The position numbers and the translations under genes are program-made. A model generated the notes under the pieces. It made no database searches and was not told the DNA's origin. It saw only the letters and a list, made by a program, of their open reading frames with translations. DNA of 64,000 nt, from contig NZ_CP012332.1 in assembly GCF_001263175.1 (NCBI RefSeq), forward strand, positions 1,423,501-1,487,500. Direction: 5' to 3'. This stretch comes from Vulgatibacter incomptus (GTDB lineage Bacteria > Myxococcota > Myxococcia > Myxococcales > Vulgatibacteraceae). Of this stretch, positions 16,531 through 28,922 are shown in pieces (the stretch's first letter is position 1; each line of letters starts with the position of its first letter).

Positions 16531-18825
16531 GTGACGAAGGATCCGAGATCGCTCCGACACGTCGCGCTCCTCGTCGTTTCCGTGGCAGGGCTGGCAGCGG
16601 GCGGCGTGTTGTATCTGTCGGGCGAGCGGGAGGCCGCCTGGTGGGCGTGGTTCTGCGCGACCGCGATCGTCCTCCTCTCCACGTTCGTTTCGGTCGCGTC
16701 GAGCCTGCTGAGGAAAGAGGCCGGCGTCGACGTCATCGCCGTGCTGGCGATGGCCGGCGCCCTCTTGCTCGGCGAGGTCCTCGCCGGCGCGATCATCGCG
16801 GTCATGCTCACGGGCGGCGGGGCGCTGGAGCGCTTCGCGATCGCGCGTGCCAGGCGCGAGCTCGGCGCGCTTCTCCGGCGAGCCCCACGCGTCGCTCACA
16901 GGAGGGTCGGGTCGGAGCTCCTCGACGTCGACATCGGCGACGTCGAGGTGGGAGACGTGCTCGTGGTCAAGCCGGGCGAGGTCGTGCCGGCGGACGGAAT
17001 CGTCGGCGCATCGGGAGCCGTGCTCGACGAGTCGGCCTTGACGGGAGAGGCGAGGCCCGTCGAGCTCGAGCCAGGTTCCCCCGTGCGCAGCGGCGGGACC
17101 AACGCCGGTGCGCCGCTCGAGCTACAGGTGACGGCGTCGGCGGAGGAGAGCACTTTCGCAGGCATCATCCGCCTCGTGCGCGCCGCGGAGGAGTCGAAGG
17201 CACCCTTCGTCCGCTTGGCGGATCGCTATGCCCTCGGATTCCTTGCCGTGACCCTCTCGGTGGCCGGTGTGGCGTGGATCGCCTCGGGCGAGGCCGTTCG
17301 TGCGCTCGCCGTCCTCGTCGTTGCGACGCCGTGTCCGTTGATCCTTGCGGCGCCGGCGGCGATCATCGGGGGCGTCTCTCGCGCTGCGAAACACGGGATC
17401 ATCGTGAAGGGTGGGGGACCGCTGGAGACCCTCGCGTCGGCATCGGCGCTGCTGCTCGACAAGACGGGCACCGTCACTTCCGGGCGACCTCAGGTAACGG
17501 CCGTCGAGACCTTTGGTGTCGTCTCCTCGGACGAGCTCGTCCGCCTCGCAGCTTCCTTGGAGCAGGCGTCGATCCATCCCTTTGCCCCGGCGATCCTGGC
17601 GGAAGCGAGGAGCCGGAGGGTGGAGCTCCGATTCCCTACCGGGAGCCGCGAAAAGCTCGGCACGGGGATCGCCGGAAGCGTCGGTGAACGCCGCGTAGCA
17701 GTGGGTCAGCTGAACTTCGTTTCTCCTGGCGCGTCGAGGACGCCGGCGCTGCGATCGATCCAGCTCCGCACCGAGGTCGAAGGATCGTCCAGCGTGTTCG
17801 TCTCGATCGATGGAGCGCTGGCGGGCGCGCTCCTCCTGCAGGATCCCGTTCGCCCCGATGCCCCTCGCGCCCTTCGGTCCCTGCGGAGCGCCGGCATTCG
17901 ACACATTCACATGGTGACCGGGGATCATCCGGGCGTGGCCGAGCTCGTCGGCGACGCCCTGGGAGTCGATCGGGTCTTCGCCGAGAGGACGCCCGAGGAG
18001 AAGGTCGAGGTGGTCCGGCTCATGTGCGCCGAGGGCATCACGGCGATGGTCGGCGACGGCATCAACGACGCCCCGGCCCTAGCGCTCGCGGACGTGGGCA
18101 TCGCGATGGGCGCCCGCGGCGCAACGGCGGCCTCCGAGGCCGCGGACGTCGTCCTGACCGCGGACCGCCTCGAGGGCCTGCTCCTCGCTACGGACATCGC
18201 CCGCCGGACCCGCCGCATCGCGCTGCAGAGCGTCTTCGTCGGCATGGGACTCTCGCTGGTCGCGATGGGCTTCGCTGCGGCGGGAGCCATCACGCCCATC
18301 GCCGGAGCCATCCTTCAGGAGGGAATCGACGTTCTGGTCATCCTCAACGCGCTGCGCGCCCTCGTGGGGCCGAGACTGGGCCCACGAAAGACGCCCGAGA
18401 TGCGGCGCCTGGCGAGAGGCCTGGCCTCCGCCCATCGCGCGCTCCGCCCTCACATCGGCGAGCTCGTCTCGCTAGCCGCGCGCCTCGACACGCTTCCGCC
18501 TGCCGACGCTCGAGAGGAGCTGGAGCGCGTGCGCGAGATGCTGGAGAAGGAGCTGCTCCCCCACGAGCGGGAGGAGCAGAGGACGGCATATCCGATCGTG
18601 GGGAAGATGTTGAAACACGAGGATCCGACGGGTCCGCTCATCCGGACCCATCAGGAGATCCAGCGCCTCGTCCGGCTCTACGGTCGCTTGATCGAACAGT
18701 TACCCGCGGACGGGCCGAGGCCCGACGACCTCCGCGATCTGCGTCGAGCCCTCTACGGCCTCCACGCGATCCTCGCGCTCCATTTCGCCCAGGAAGACGA
18801 GCTCTTCAGCCTGCTCGAGGCATAG
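16531..18825 (+). CDS. P1B-type metal ATPase with C-terminal hemerythrin domain
   Basis: This 764-residue protein is a heavy-metal P-type ATPase. Its membrane part lacks an N-terminal HMA domain. It has the actuator TGEARPVE, the TM4 metal site TPCPL (residues 266-270), the phosphorylation site DKTGT (Asp310), the HP motif of the N domain, the hinge GDGINDAP, and TM6 with QEGIDVLVILNALR. TPC plus this QEGxD/NALR pair is the signature of the P1B-5 subgroup, linked to Ni/Fe (and Co) export in rhizobia. The last 140 residues form a hemerythrin-like four-helix bundle with HIGEL, LPHEREEQ, RTHQEI and HAILALHFAQEDEL, which fits a diiron or metal-sensing site. GTG start at 16531 behind AGGA. Confidence 0.92.
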   Translation: MTKDPRSLRHVALLVVSVAGLAAGGVLYLSGEREAAWWAWFCATAIVLLSTFVSVASSLLRKEAGVDVIAVLAMAGALLLGEVLAGAIIAVMLTGGGALERFAIARARRELGALLRRAPRVAHRRVGSELLDVDIGDVEVGDVLVVKPGEVVPADGIVGASGAVLDESALTGEARPVELEPGSPVRSGGTNAGAPLELQVTASAEESTFAGIIRLVRAAEESKAPFVRLADRYALGFLAVTLSVAGVAWIASGEAVRALAVLVVATPCPLILAAPAAIIGGVSRAAKHGIIVKGGGPLETLASASALLLDKTGTVTSGRPQVTAVETFGVVSSDELVRLAASLEQASIHPFAPAILAEARSRRVELRFPTGSREKLGTGIAGSVGERRVAVGQLNFVSPGASRTPALRSIQLRTEVEGSSSVFVSIDGALAGALLLQDPVRPDAPRALRSLRSAGIRHIHMVTGDHPGVAELVGDALGVDRVFAERTPEEKVEVVRLMCAEGITAMVGDGINDAPALALADVGIAMGARGATAASEAADVVLTADRLEGLLLATDIARRTRRIALQSVFVGMGLSLVAMGFAAAGAITPIAGAILQEGIDVLVILNALRALVGPRLGPRKTPEMRRLARGLASAHRALRPHIGELVSLAARLDTLPPADAREELERVREMLEKELLPHEREEQRTAYPIVGKMLKHEDPTGPLIRTHQEIQRLVRLYGRLIEQLPADGPRPDDLRDLRRALYGLHAILALHFAQEDELFSLLEA

Positions 18826-18931
18826 CGCGCGCTTGCTGGATCGGCGGACCGGGGCGAGGCCTATATCGAGCGCCGGTGCCGGCCGCGCAGCTATGGAAGG
18901 TTGGAGGTCGAGCCGTGATAGTCTGACCCGC

Positions 18932-19315
18932 ATGGAGCGCGTGCGCGGCATCGGCGGCATCTTCTTCAAGTCCAAGGACCCCAAGGCGCTGTCGCGCTGG
19001 TACGCCGATCACCTGGGCGTGCCGGTCGAGCCCTGGGGCGGGGCGTCGTTCAAATGGCGCGAGCACGAGGGCGCCGGCCAGGACGCCTCCACAGTCTGGA
19101 GCCCTTTCCCTGCCGACACGACGTACTTCGAGCCGAGCCAGGCGCCCTTCATGATCAATTTCCGTGTCGACGACCTCGACCGGATGCTCGAGCAACTCCG
19201 TCGCGCCGGAATCGCTGTGGACGAGCCGCGCGAGGAGTCCGAGTACGGCCGCTTCGGCTGGCTCATGGATCCCGACGGCAACCGCATCGAGCTCTGGGAG
19301 CCGCCGAAGCGTTAG
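18932..19315 (+). CDS. VOC family (glyoxalase-like) protein
   Basis: A 127-residue single-domain vicinal-oxygen-chelate protein. It begins with GIGGIFFKSKDPKALSRWYAD, the usual first beta-alpha unit, has a MINFRVDDLDRMLEQLR pairing and ends GRFGWLMDPDGNRIELWEP, which supplies the C-terminal metal-ligand glutamate. Members include glyoxalase I, antibiotic-binding proteins and unknown lyases; the N-terminal metal ligand pattern here does not choose between them. The ATG at 18932 is the family start. Confidence 0.9.
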   Translation: MERVRGIGGIFFKSKDPKALSRWYADHLGVPVEPWGGASFKWREHEGAGQDASTVWSPFPADTTYFEPSQAPFMINFRVDDLDRMLEQLRRAGIAVDEPREESEYGRFGWLMDPDGNRIELWEPPKR

Positions 19316-19388
19316 CACGTCAACGTGTGAAGTACCGCTACGGTCAGCTGTTTGACTCGCATCGTTCGCTTCCGTACCGTCGCCCCCC

Positions 19389-19994
19389 ATGTCCCAGAGC
19401 GGAACCCTCGAACTCGAAGGTCTCGCGGTGCGCCTCGTTCCGCTGCGGCCGGAGCATGCTCCGGAGCTCCACCGCCTCGCGGAACCGGGTGTGCTCGAGC
19501 ACTACACTCACTCTCCCGAGGACGAGAGCCTCGAGGCGTTCGCGGTCTGGATGGAGCGCATTTACTTCGGGCGCGCCAACAAATGGCCCTTCGCCGTGCA
19601 GAGTGTGGCGACCGGTGAGCTCGTCGGCGCGACGAGCTTCATGGACATTCGGCTCGACGATCGGGCCCTGGAGATCGGCTCTACGTGGTACGGCCGCCGG
19701 TTCCAGGGCACCACGGTGAACCCGGAAGCCAAATACCTCCAGCTACGCCACGCATTCGAGGAGTTGGGGATGCGGCGGGTGCAGCTCAAGACCAGCACGG
19801 AGAACGTGCAGAGCCAGCGGGCGATCGAGAAGCTCGGCGCGGTCCGGGAGGGCGTCCTCCGGAACTACCAGCTACGGATGAACGGCCTCTCCCGGGACAC
19901 GGTGATCTACTCGATCACGGACACCGAGTGGCCGGCCGTGAAGGAGCGGCTCGAGGCGAGGCTGCGCGCCGCGAGCAACCGCGAGATCCGCTGA
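19389..19994 (+). CDS. RimJ/RimL-type GNAT acetyltransferase
   Basis: A 201-residue protein of the RimJ/RimL-like GNAT group. It has LEIGSTWYGRRFQGTTVNPEAKYL, the acetyl-CoA-binding strand and loop (R-x-x-G-T), RRVQLKTSTENVQSQRAIEKLG and GVLRNYQLRMNGLSRDTVIYS at the C-terminus. Related proteins acetylate N-terminal amines or small molecules. It is a single gene, convergent with ileS across a hairpin. Confidence 0.9.
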   Translation: MSQSGTLELEGLAVRLVPLRPEHAPELHRLAEPGVLEHYTHSPEDESLEAFAVWMERIYFGRANKWPFAVQSVATGELVGATSFMDIRLDDRALEIGSTWYGRRFQGTTVNPEAKYLQLRHAFEELGMRRVQLKTSTENVQSQRAIEKLGAVREGVLRNYQLRMNGLSRDTVIYSITDTEWPAVKERLEARLRAASNREIR

Positions 19995-20024
19995 GGCGCT
20001 CTCGCGTCGCCGCGAGCTGAAGAA

Positions 20025-20049
20025 ATCGGCCCCGTCCAGCGGGGCCGAT
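20025..20049 (-). terminator. ileS terminator
   Basis: A perfect 10-bp GC-rich stem (20025-20034 with 20040-20049, 5-nt loop) is followed on the minus strand by TTTCTT. It lies just past the ileS stop and is a good intrinsic terminator for it. It could also end the convergent GNAT transcript. Confidence 0.75.
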
Positions 20050-20086
20050 CTCCAAACAGGCTCGTGCGTTTGCGAAGCCCGAGACC

Positions 20087-23251
<3,165 letters not shown>

Positions 23252-23419
23252 GATGGGGGTCGGACTCTACCAGACATGGAGAGGGCTGGACTGCTCCAAT
23301 CCTTCGTTCGAAGGCCTCCTCGACCAACACGGCGCGAGGGCCCTTTCCTCCCGCCCGAGGGGGGAGCCCGCCTCCGATGCGCGACTCGTGGGAACGGTTC
23401 CCCGACGCTGGTCCGAGGG

Positions 23420-23800
23420 TCAGTGCTCGTTTTGAGGCAAGCCGTCCGCGACGTCGTAGTAATCGCCCTTGTCGGCCACGTGGATGTGGATCCGCAGGCT
23501 CGTGTCGGTGGGGTGCTCGAACGCGCCCATCGCCACGCCGATCCAGTCCTTCTCGATCGGATCCCAGAAGAGCGAAGAGCCGCAGTTCGAGCAGAACCCT
23601 CGTCGCACCTTCTCGGAGGAGCGGAACCACGTCAGGTTGTCGTTGCCCTCGATCTGGAGTGCGATCCGGGGCACGTCGGTCGACGTGAAGAAATGGCCCG
23701 ACCATTTGCGACACTGCGTGCAGTGGCAAGCGTCGGGCGGGGCCGGAGTACAGTCGAGCTCGAAACGCACGGCCCCGCAGAGGCAGGATCCCTTGTACAT
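23420..23800 (-). CDS. GFA family protein
   Basis: A 126-residue protein of the GFA (glutathione-dependent formaldehyde-activating-like, CENP-V) family, built on zinc-binding cysteines: GSCLCGAVRF, ACHCTQCRKWSG and FCSNCGSSLFW. The start at the ATG at 23800 has a perfect GGAGGGAAC site; the open frame upstream is discarded. The formaldehyde-related function was proposed for the founding member only, and most homologues are of unknown role. Confidence 0.93.
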   Translation of the reverse strand: MYKGSCLCGAVRFELDCTPAPPDACHCTQCRKWSGHFFTSTDVPRIALQIEGNDNLTWFRSSEKVRRGFCSNCGSSLFWDPIEKDWIGVAMGAFEHPTDTSLRIHIHVADKGDYYDVADGLPQNEH

Positions 23801-24011
23801 GTTCCCTCCCTGTTGACGACCAGTGTGGTGGCTTTCACCCGACGTTATCGGGAGGGAGCCGGTTGGCGCTCGAGGAATATCCAAGGAGACGCGGGAGCGC
23901 CAGCGAACGGACTTACATGGCAAGCGCGACCCGAGTGCCCAATGTTGGCTCGCCGTGTCCTGGCTGACGCGCTGCGTTGCGGGGCATTCGAGCTTCCAGA
24001 GGAGCCGGGCC

Positions 24012-24410
24012 ATGGTTGATCCACACGGTCTCGTCACCATCGCGAGCCATCATTCGGTCCAGGAGACAGCCGACCGTGCCGAGGAGTTGATCAAGTCTGC
24101 AGGCAAGAAGGTGTTCGCCCGCATCGATCATCACGCCGCCGCGAGGGACGTCGACCTGGAGATGCCACCGACGCAGCTCTTGATCTTCGGAGATCCACGC
24201 GCGGGGACGCCGCTCATGCTCGCTTCACCGACCTTCGCCATCGACCTGCCCCTCAAGCTCTTGGTCTGGCAGGGCTCGGACGGTCGCGTCAGGATCAGCT
24301 TCAACTCGGTCGTCTGGCTGAGCACTCGGCATAGTGGGGCAAGGAGCGACGATCAATTGGAGGCGATCGATGCCGCGCTACTTACGCTGGCCAAGAAGGC
24401 GGCGCAGTAG
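24012..24410 (+). CDS. DUF302 domain protein
   Basis: A 132-residue protein that is almost entirely a DUF302 domain. It has the motif SVQETADRAEELIKSAGKKVFARIDH at the start, then TQLLIFGDPRAGTPLM and LPLKLLVWQGSDGRV, ending with the QLEAIDAALLTLA helix. DUF302 proteins are small, widely distributed and of unknown biochemical function. The ATG at 24012 was chosen because upstream residues overlap the divergent GFA promoter and are not conserved in character. Confidence 0.88.
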   Translation: MVDPHGLVTIASHHSVQETADRAEELIKSAGKKVFARIDHHAAARDVDLEMPPTQLLIFGDPRAGTPLMLASPTFAIDLPLKLLVWQGSDGRVRISFNSVVWLSTRHSGARSDDQLEAIDAALLTLAKKAAQ

Positions 24411-24615
24411 AATCGCAGGACCCGTCCACTCGGGACCTCGGCTCCCGGAAACCCAGTCGCCACTCCGGTATTTCGCGCCGCTCAAGACTCTTCTGAGGGC
24501 CCTCCGAACCGGCACTTGGCCCCTTGTTCGCCGTCGCCATCTTCGCGGCGCCGCCAGCCAACCCCGCGGCAGCGCACCCACCAAACGGGGACTGATCCGC
24601 CCCGGGAGGAACCGA

Positions 24616-25488
24616 ATGGACCCGACGATGCAGTGGCAGCAGTACTCCAGTGGCCCAATGGCAGAGAAGATCGCGGAGGCGGTCCGCGGACGGCTCGAGG
24701 ACAACGTTCGCGAGTGCGTTGCCGAGACGATTCGCGAGAAGGTGAAGGAGGCGATCCGCGACAGGCTGGGAGAGGCGATCCGCAGCTCGCTGTCCCAGCA
24801 GTGGCAGACGTTGTCCCAGTACGGCTACGGCGGCTTCGACCCCGATCGTTTCGCGTACCGGCTCAAGGAGCGGCTCTTCGAGGCGGTCCGCGAGAGGCTC
24901 GCGGAGTCGGTGCGGGAGCGGACAGGCGAGGTGCTGCGCGATCGCCTGGGCGAGGCTCTCAAGTCGGCGTTCGAGGCTCGTGGTGGGTTCCAGATGGGCG
25001 GACCGCAGATGGGGTACATGACCTGGGGACCGCAGGAGCACGAGCGCCTCGCCTCGTTCCTGGAAGAGCGGCTCAAGGAGACGCTCCGCGAGCGCGTGGC
25101 GGAGAAGGTCCGCGAGAAGGCGGTCGAAGTGGTGCGCCAGCGGTTCGGTGAAGCCCTGCGCAGCGCCTTCATGCACGCGCAGCCGGGACCCCAGGGATAC
25201 GACACCGACCGGATCGCGAGGCACGTCCGCGAGAAGCTGGCGGAGGGCTTCCGGGAGAAGGTCGGGGAAGCCCTGCGGGAGCGGATCGGCGAGGTGGTGA
25301 AGGAGCGGGTGGGCGAGTCTTTCCGCGGTGGCATGGGCGCGGGCCCGTCCGGTCCGTCCTTCCAGCCCGACACCGATCGCATCGCCGAGGCGGTGCGTGA
25401 GCGGATCGGCGACGCGATCAAGGAGCAGGTGGGTCAGACCGTGCGCGAGCAGGTGGAAGACGCCGTCCGGAGCGCGATGTCGCACTGA
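24616..25488 (+). CDS. Highly regular helical octad-repeat protein
   Basis: A 290-residue, highly charged protein made of five helical blocks (residues 15-59, 77-119, 142-185, 198-237, 254-290), separated by Gly/Gln/Pro-rich linkers. Inside each block a hydrophobic residue occurs at exactly every fourth position, for example Ile200, Val204, Leu208, Phe212, Val216, Leu220, Ile224, Val228, Val232 and Phe236. Between them RE(R/K) alternates with (A/G)E(A/S), giving an 8-residue unit like VREKLAEG. There is no signal peptide or membrane helix. The ATG follows a GGGAGGAACCGA site and a good terminator follows the stop. No family was recognised. Confidence 0.85.
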   Translation: MDPTMQWQQYSSGPMAEKIAEAVRGRLEDNVRECVAETIREKVKEAIRDRLGEAIRSSLSQQWQTLSQYGYGGFDPDRFAYRLKERLFEAVRERLAESVRERTGEVLRDRLGEALKSAFEARGGFQMGGPQMGYMTWGPQEHERLASFLEERLKETLRERVAEKVREKAVEVVRQRFGEALRSAFMHAQPGPQGYDTDRIARHVREKLAEGFREKVGEALRERIGEVVKERVGESFRGGMGAGPSGPSFQPDTDRIAEAVRERIGDAIKEQVGQTVREQVEDAVRSAMSH

Positions 25489-25513
25489 TTGCTGCTCAGC
25501 GTCTCTGTAGATG

Positions 25514-25545
25514 AAGGGATCGGAGGCATTTTCCGGTCCCTTTTT
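25514..25545 (+). terminator. Intrinsic terminator of the repeat-protein gene
   Basis: A 9-bp stem with one G-U pair (25516-25524 with 25532-25540) is followed by TTTTT. Two A/T pairs extend it into the U tract. It lies 26 bp past the stop at 25488. Confidence 0.8.
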
Positions 25546-25566
25546 CGTCCGTCGCCTTGAAGGTTG

Positions 25567-26025
25567 CTAGCGCTTCGCCTTGGAAGCGGGCGCCTTCGCG
25601 GCACTCGACTTCGCATTCTTGGCAGCCGGCGCCTTCGCGGCCTTGGCAGCGCTCGGCTTCGCAGGCTTGGCGGCGCCCGCCTTCGCGGGCTTCTTCGACC
25701 GCAGCGAGGCCTCGAGCGAGGTCCGGGCCCACTCGACAAGCGCGTCGGCGTCGTCCAGCACCTCTCCCGGGACCCTCCAGTAGGACATCGACACCGACTT
25801 CCCGGTGTCCTTGTGCTCGTACGAGAAGGGGGCGCTTCCGCGGGCCTCGAACCGGGCCCGGTTCTCGTCGTCGACCTTGAGGTAGAGGATGTCGTCCACG
25901 ACGAGCCCGGTGATCGCTCCTTCCACGTAGATTCCGTGGCCTCCGAACATGGCGCGGGAGGTTGCGGGTCCAAGACCCTCGAGCTGGTCGAGCACGTAGG
26001 CGACGAAGTCGGATCGGGATGCCAT
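25567..26025 (-). CDS. TfoX/Sxy N-terminal domain protein with H1-like tail
   Basis: A 152-residue protein. Residues 3-105 form a TfoX N-terminal domain (YVLDQLEGLGPATSRAMFGG, HGIYVEGAITGLVVDDILYLK, RARFEARGSAPFSYEH, YWRVPGEVLDDADALVEWAR). The last 42 residues are almost only Ala, Lys, Pro and Ser in the pattern KPAKAGAAKPAKPSAAKAAK, like the C-terminal tail of histone H1. TfoX/Sxy regulates competence in some Gammaproteobacteria; isolated N-domains elsewhere have unknown roles. The basic tail suggests DNA or RNA contact. The ATG at 26025 matches the domain start. Confidence 0.88.
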   Translation of the reverse strand: MASRSDFVAYVLDQLEGLGPATSRAMFGGHGIYVEGAITGLVVDDILYLKVDDENRARFEARGSAPFSYEHKDTGKSVSMSYWRVPGEVLDDADALVEWARTSLEASLRSKKPAKAGAAKPAKPSAAKAAKAPAAKNAKSSAAKAPASKAKR

Positions 26026-26257
26026 CAGAAAACCTCGGTTGAATGCGAGCCCTGGCGCTGATGCCGGGATTCTGCCACGGCGCTCAGGAGCGCGAACGGG
26101 ATTCTGGAAGCCTGGCCGACGCCAGCTCGCCCGCCTGTCTCCGGTACAGCCGATGCCCCGTGTGAGAGCGCCCATCCAAAGGTGTCGGGCGGGCGACGAC
26201 CCCAGAGGACTGTTTCAGCCCAATTGAGATGCCATCTTTGGGGGCGGAGGTGGCGCG

Positions 26258-26812
26258 ATGCTCGAGACCTGGGTTCGAAATTGGCGGGCGATCACGGTAC
26301 GCGGTGTCTTGGCCATCGCGTTCGGCATCCTCGAGATCGTCTGGCCGCGGATGACGCTGAGAGTACTCGTCGGGATCCTTGCCGCCTGGATCTTCGCGAA
26401 CGGGATTCTGGCTCTCGTGGCCGGAATCGGAGCAGCCAAGCGGCACGGGCGGTCGGCGTATCTGATCTTCGAGGGGATCCTCGGGATGGTCGCCGGAGTG
26501 GTCGTGTTCGTCTTGCCGATGGTCACCGCCTATGCGGTCGTCTTCGTCGTCGGCATCTGGGCGGTCATCGCCGGATTCTTCCAGCTCGCCGCCGCGCTCG
26601 CCCTGCGGCACCACGTGACGGGCGAATGGCTCCTCGGTCTGTCCGGCGTGGCGTCCATCGTCCTCGGGATCCTGCTCTTCACCCACCCATCGGCCGGAGC
26701 GGTTGCGCTCGGCTGGTTGATCGCGGCGTACGCGCTGGTCTTCGGCGCCCTCCTGGTCGCCTTCGGCCTTTGGTTGCGGAGCCGCGCCGTACACCGGCAG
26801 GTCCCCGCGTAG
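26258..26812 (+). CDS. HdeD family (DUF308) membrane protein
   Basis: A 184-residue protein with six hydrophobic helices in three pairs, the DUF308/HdeD pattern. It starts WRAITVRGVLAIAFGILEIVWP and has RSAYLIFEGILGMVAGVVVF and WLLGLSGVASIVLGILLF. HdeD contributes to acid resistance in Escherichia coli, but homologues in other phyla have no assigned function. It is a single gene; the 190 bp after it hold no gene. Confidence 0.9.
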   Translation: MLETWVRNWRAITVRGVLAIAFGILEIVWPRMTLRVLVGILAAWIFANGILALVAGIGAAKRHGRSAYLIFEGILGMVAGVVVFVLPMVTAYAVVFVVGIWAVIAGFFQLAAALALRHHVTGEWLLGLSGVASIVLGILLFTHPSAGAVALGWLIAAYALVFGALLVAFGLWLRSRAVHRQVPA

Positions 26813-27004
26813 CGCTCGTCCGCTCGGTTGAGAACCGCAAGACCGGGAGGGAGACCGACCGGTCCGGATGACCAGCCGAGCGGTTGCTCGCCACGCACGT
26901 GGAGGCTAGCGTCCTGGTCGTCGACTCAACTCGTCCGGACGCCGCCGCAATACGACCGGTGAAGTCCAAGCACGGCGAGCAGGTTTTGCCGGAAAGGAAC
27001 CGTC
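26813..27004. other. Intergenic, nothing recognised
   Basis: No coding signal, hairpin or clear promoter was seen, apart from the AAGGA ribosome-binding site just before the next gene's TTG. Confidence 0.4.
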
Positions 27005-28746
27005 TTGGCCTTCTTCCAGACGCCGCCGGAGCTGGGCAACCAGTTCCTCGATGACTGGGTGCTCCGCACCTATCTCGAGCGGACGCTCCCCGCGGAGGTG
27101 CGAGCCGAGATCGAGCCCGAGCTCCTCGAGATGGGCGAGCTCGCCGGCGGCGACCTGTTCCGGCTGTCACTCGCGGACCGCCTCTCGGAGCCCCGGTTGG
27201 TGCAGTGGGACCCTTGGGGCAATCGGATCGACCGAATCGAGCTGACGCCGCTCTGGAAGCGGGCGGCGCGAATCGCTGCCGAGCGCGGCCTGGTCGCCAC
27301 GGCGTACGAGCGCAGGCACGGAGAGTGGTCGCGCATCCACCAGCAGGCGCTCGTCTATCTCTTCGAGCCGTCGACCGAGGTCTACACCTGTCCGCTCGCG
27401 ATGACCGACGGTGCGGCGAAGACGCTCACGGTCCATCGGAACCAGGCGCTCCTCGATCGGGCGCTGCCGCGCCTCACCAGCCGCGATGCCGACCGGATGT
27501 GGACCTCGGGCCAGTGGATGACGGAGCGCACCGGCGGATCGGACGTGGCGATCTCCGAGACCCTCGCGAGGCGCTCGCCCGAGGGCTTCCGGCTCCATGG
27601 GACCAAATGGTTCACCTCGGCGACCACGTCGCAGATGGCGCTCGCCCTCGCGCGCCCGGAAGGGAATCCGCCCGGGGGCGCCGGCCTCGCGCTCTTTTCT
27701 ATCTGGAGCAGCGGGACGAGAGCGGAGCCCTGAACGGAATCCGGATCAACCGCCTCAAGGAGAAGTTCGGCACGCGCATGCTCCCGACGGCGGAGCTGAC
27801 CCTCGACGGAGCGCTCGCGATCCCCGTCGCGGGTCTCGACGACGGCATCAAGAAGATGGGCCCGATGCTGAACGTGACCCGGACCTGGAACGCGGTCTGC
27901 TCCGTCGCCGGGATGCGGCGGGCCATCGCGCTCTCGCTGGACTACGCCCGCAAGCGCGTCGTCTTCGGCGCGCCCCTGTCGGAGAAGGCGCTCCACGTCG
28001 ATACCCTCGCAGGCCTCCAGGCGGAGCAGATGGGCGCGTTCCTCCTGGCCTTTCGGGTCGTCGAGCTCCTCGGCCGGGAGGAGGCCGGCGTGGCCGACGA
28101 TCACGAGGTTCGGCTCGGGCGCCTGCTGACCCCGATCGCGAAGCTGACCACGGCGCGTCAGGCGGTCGCCACCGCGAGCGAGGCCCTCGAGAGCTTCGGC
28201 GGCGCGGGCTACGTGGAGGACACGGGCCTGCCGCGCCTGCTCCGCGACGCCCAGGTTCTCTCGATCTGGGAAGGAACGACCAACGTCCTCTCGCTGGACG
28301 TGTTGCGAGTATTGGGGCAGGGGAGTGGCGCCTTTCAGGCGTTCGAATCCGAAATCCGACATTGTCTCGAAAAGGCCGAATCGGCGGACGCCGCACGCGA
28401 GGCAAAGGTCGCCCTCGACGCCGTCGCCCACGCGGGGCGCTGGCTCGAAGCCGCTCTCGCCGAAGGGCGCGATGCCACCGAAGCGGGGGCGCGCCGCCTC
28501 GCGCTGACCCTGGGCAGGGCGATGGAGCTCGCGCGGCTCGTCGAGCACGGCGCGTGGCTCCTGGAGGCCAAGGGCGATCCCCGCGGAATCGCGGCGGCGC
28601 GGCGCGTCGCTCGCAACGGGGTAGACCTGATCGTCGACCTGCACGCGCTGGACGAGTCACGCGCGCTGGTCGGCGACGGGGCTCTCATCCGGAGCGGAGG
28701 AGATGCGCACGGCATGCACATCGCCCACGTTGAACGGCGGAGGTGA
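27005..28746 (+). pseudogene. AidB-like acyl-CoA dehydrogenase, one frameshift
   Basis: The N-terminal part reads from TTG 27005 (with AAGGAACCG upstream) to about 27692: NQFLDDWVLRTYLERTLP, then MTERTGGSDVAISETLARR with the flavin-contacting TERTGGSD motif. The rest continues in the next frame from about 27691 with LFYLEQRDESGALNGIRINR, RTWNAVCSVAGMRRAIALSL and ESFGGAGYVEDTGLPRLLRD to 28746. One added T (or two removed) in the T4 run at 27694-27697 joins them into a full-length (about 580-residue) FAD enzyme of the AidB/DNA-alkylation-response group. It may be a sequencing indel or a true inactivation. Confidence 0.85.
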
Positions 28747-28922
28747 TGGCGCGCGTTCCCGAGCGAGCGGCGCTCACGGAGAGGGCGGACGACGGAGATG
28801 AGGAGCCAATGTCGAGTCATATGCGTTTCCGCCCCTCGAGGGGCCCGGCACCATAGCCCCTCCGGCTGTTCGCGAAACCGTCGGTCGGATAGGTTCGAGG
28901 GTTCGTGGATCCGGGGGTGGCG

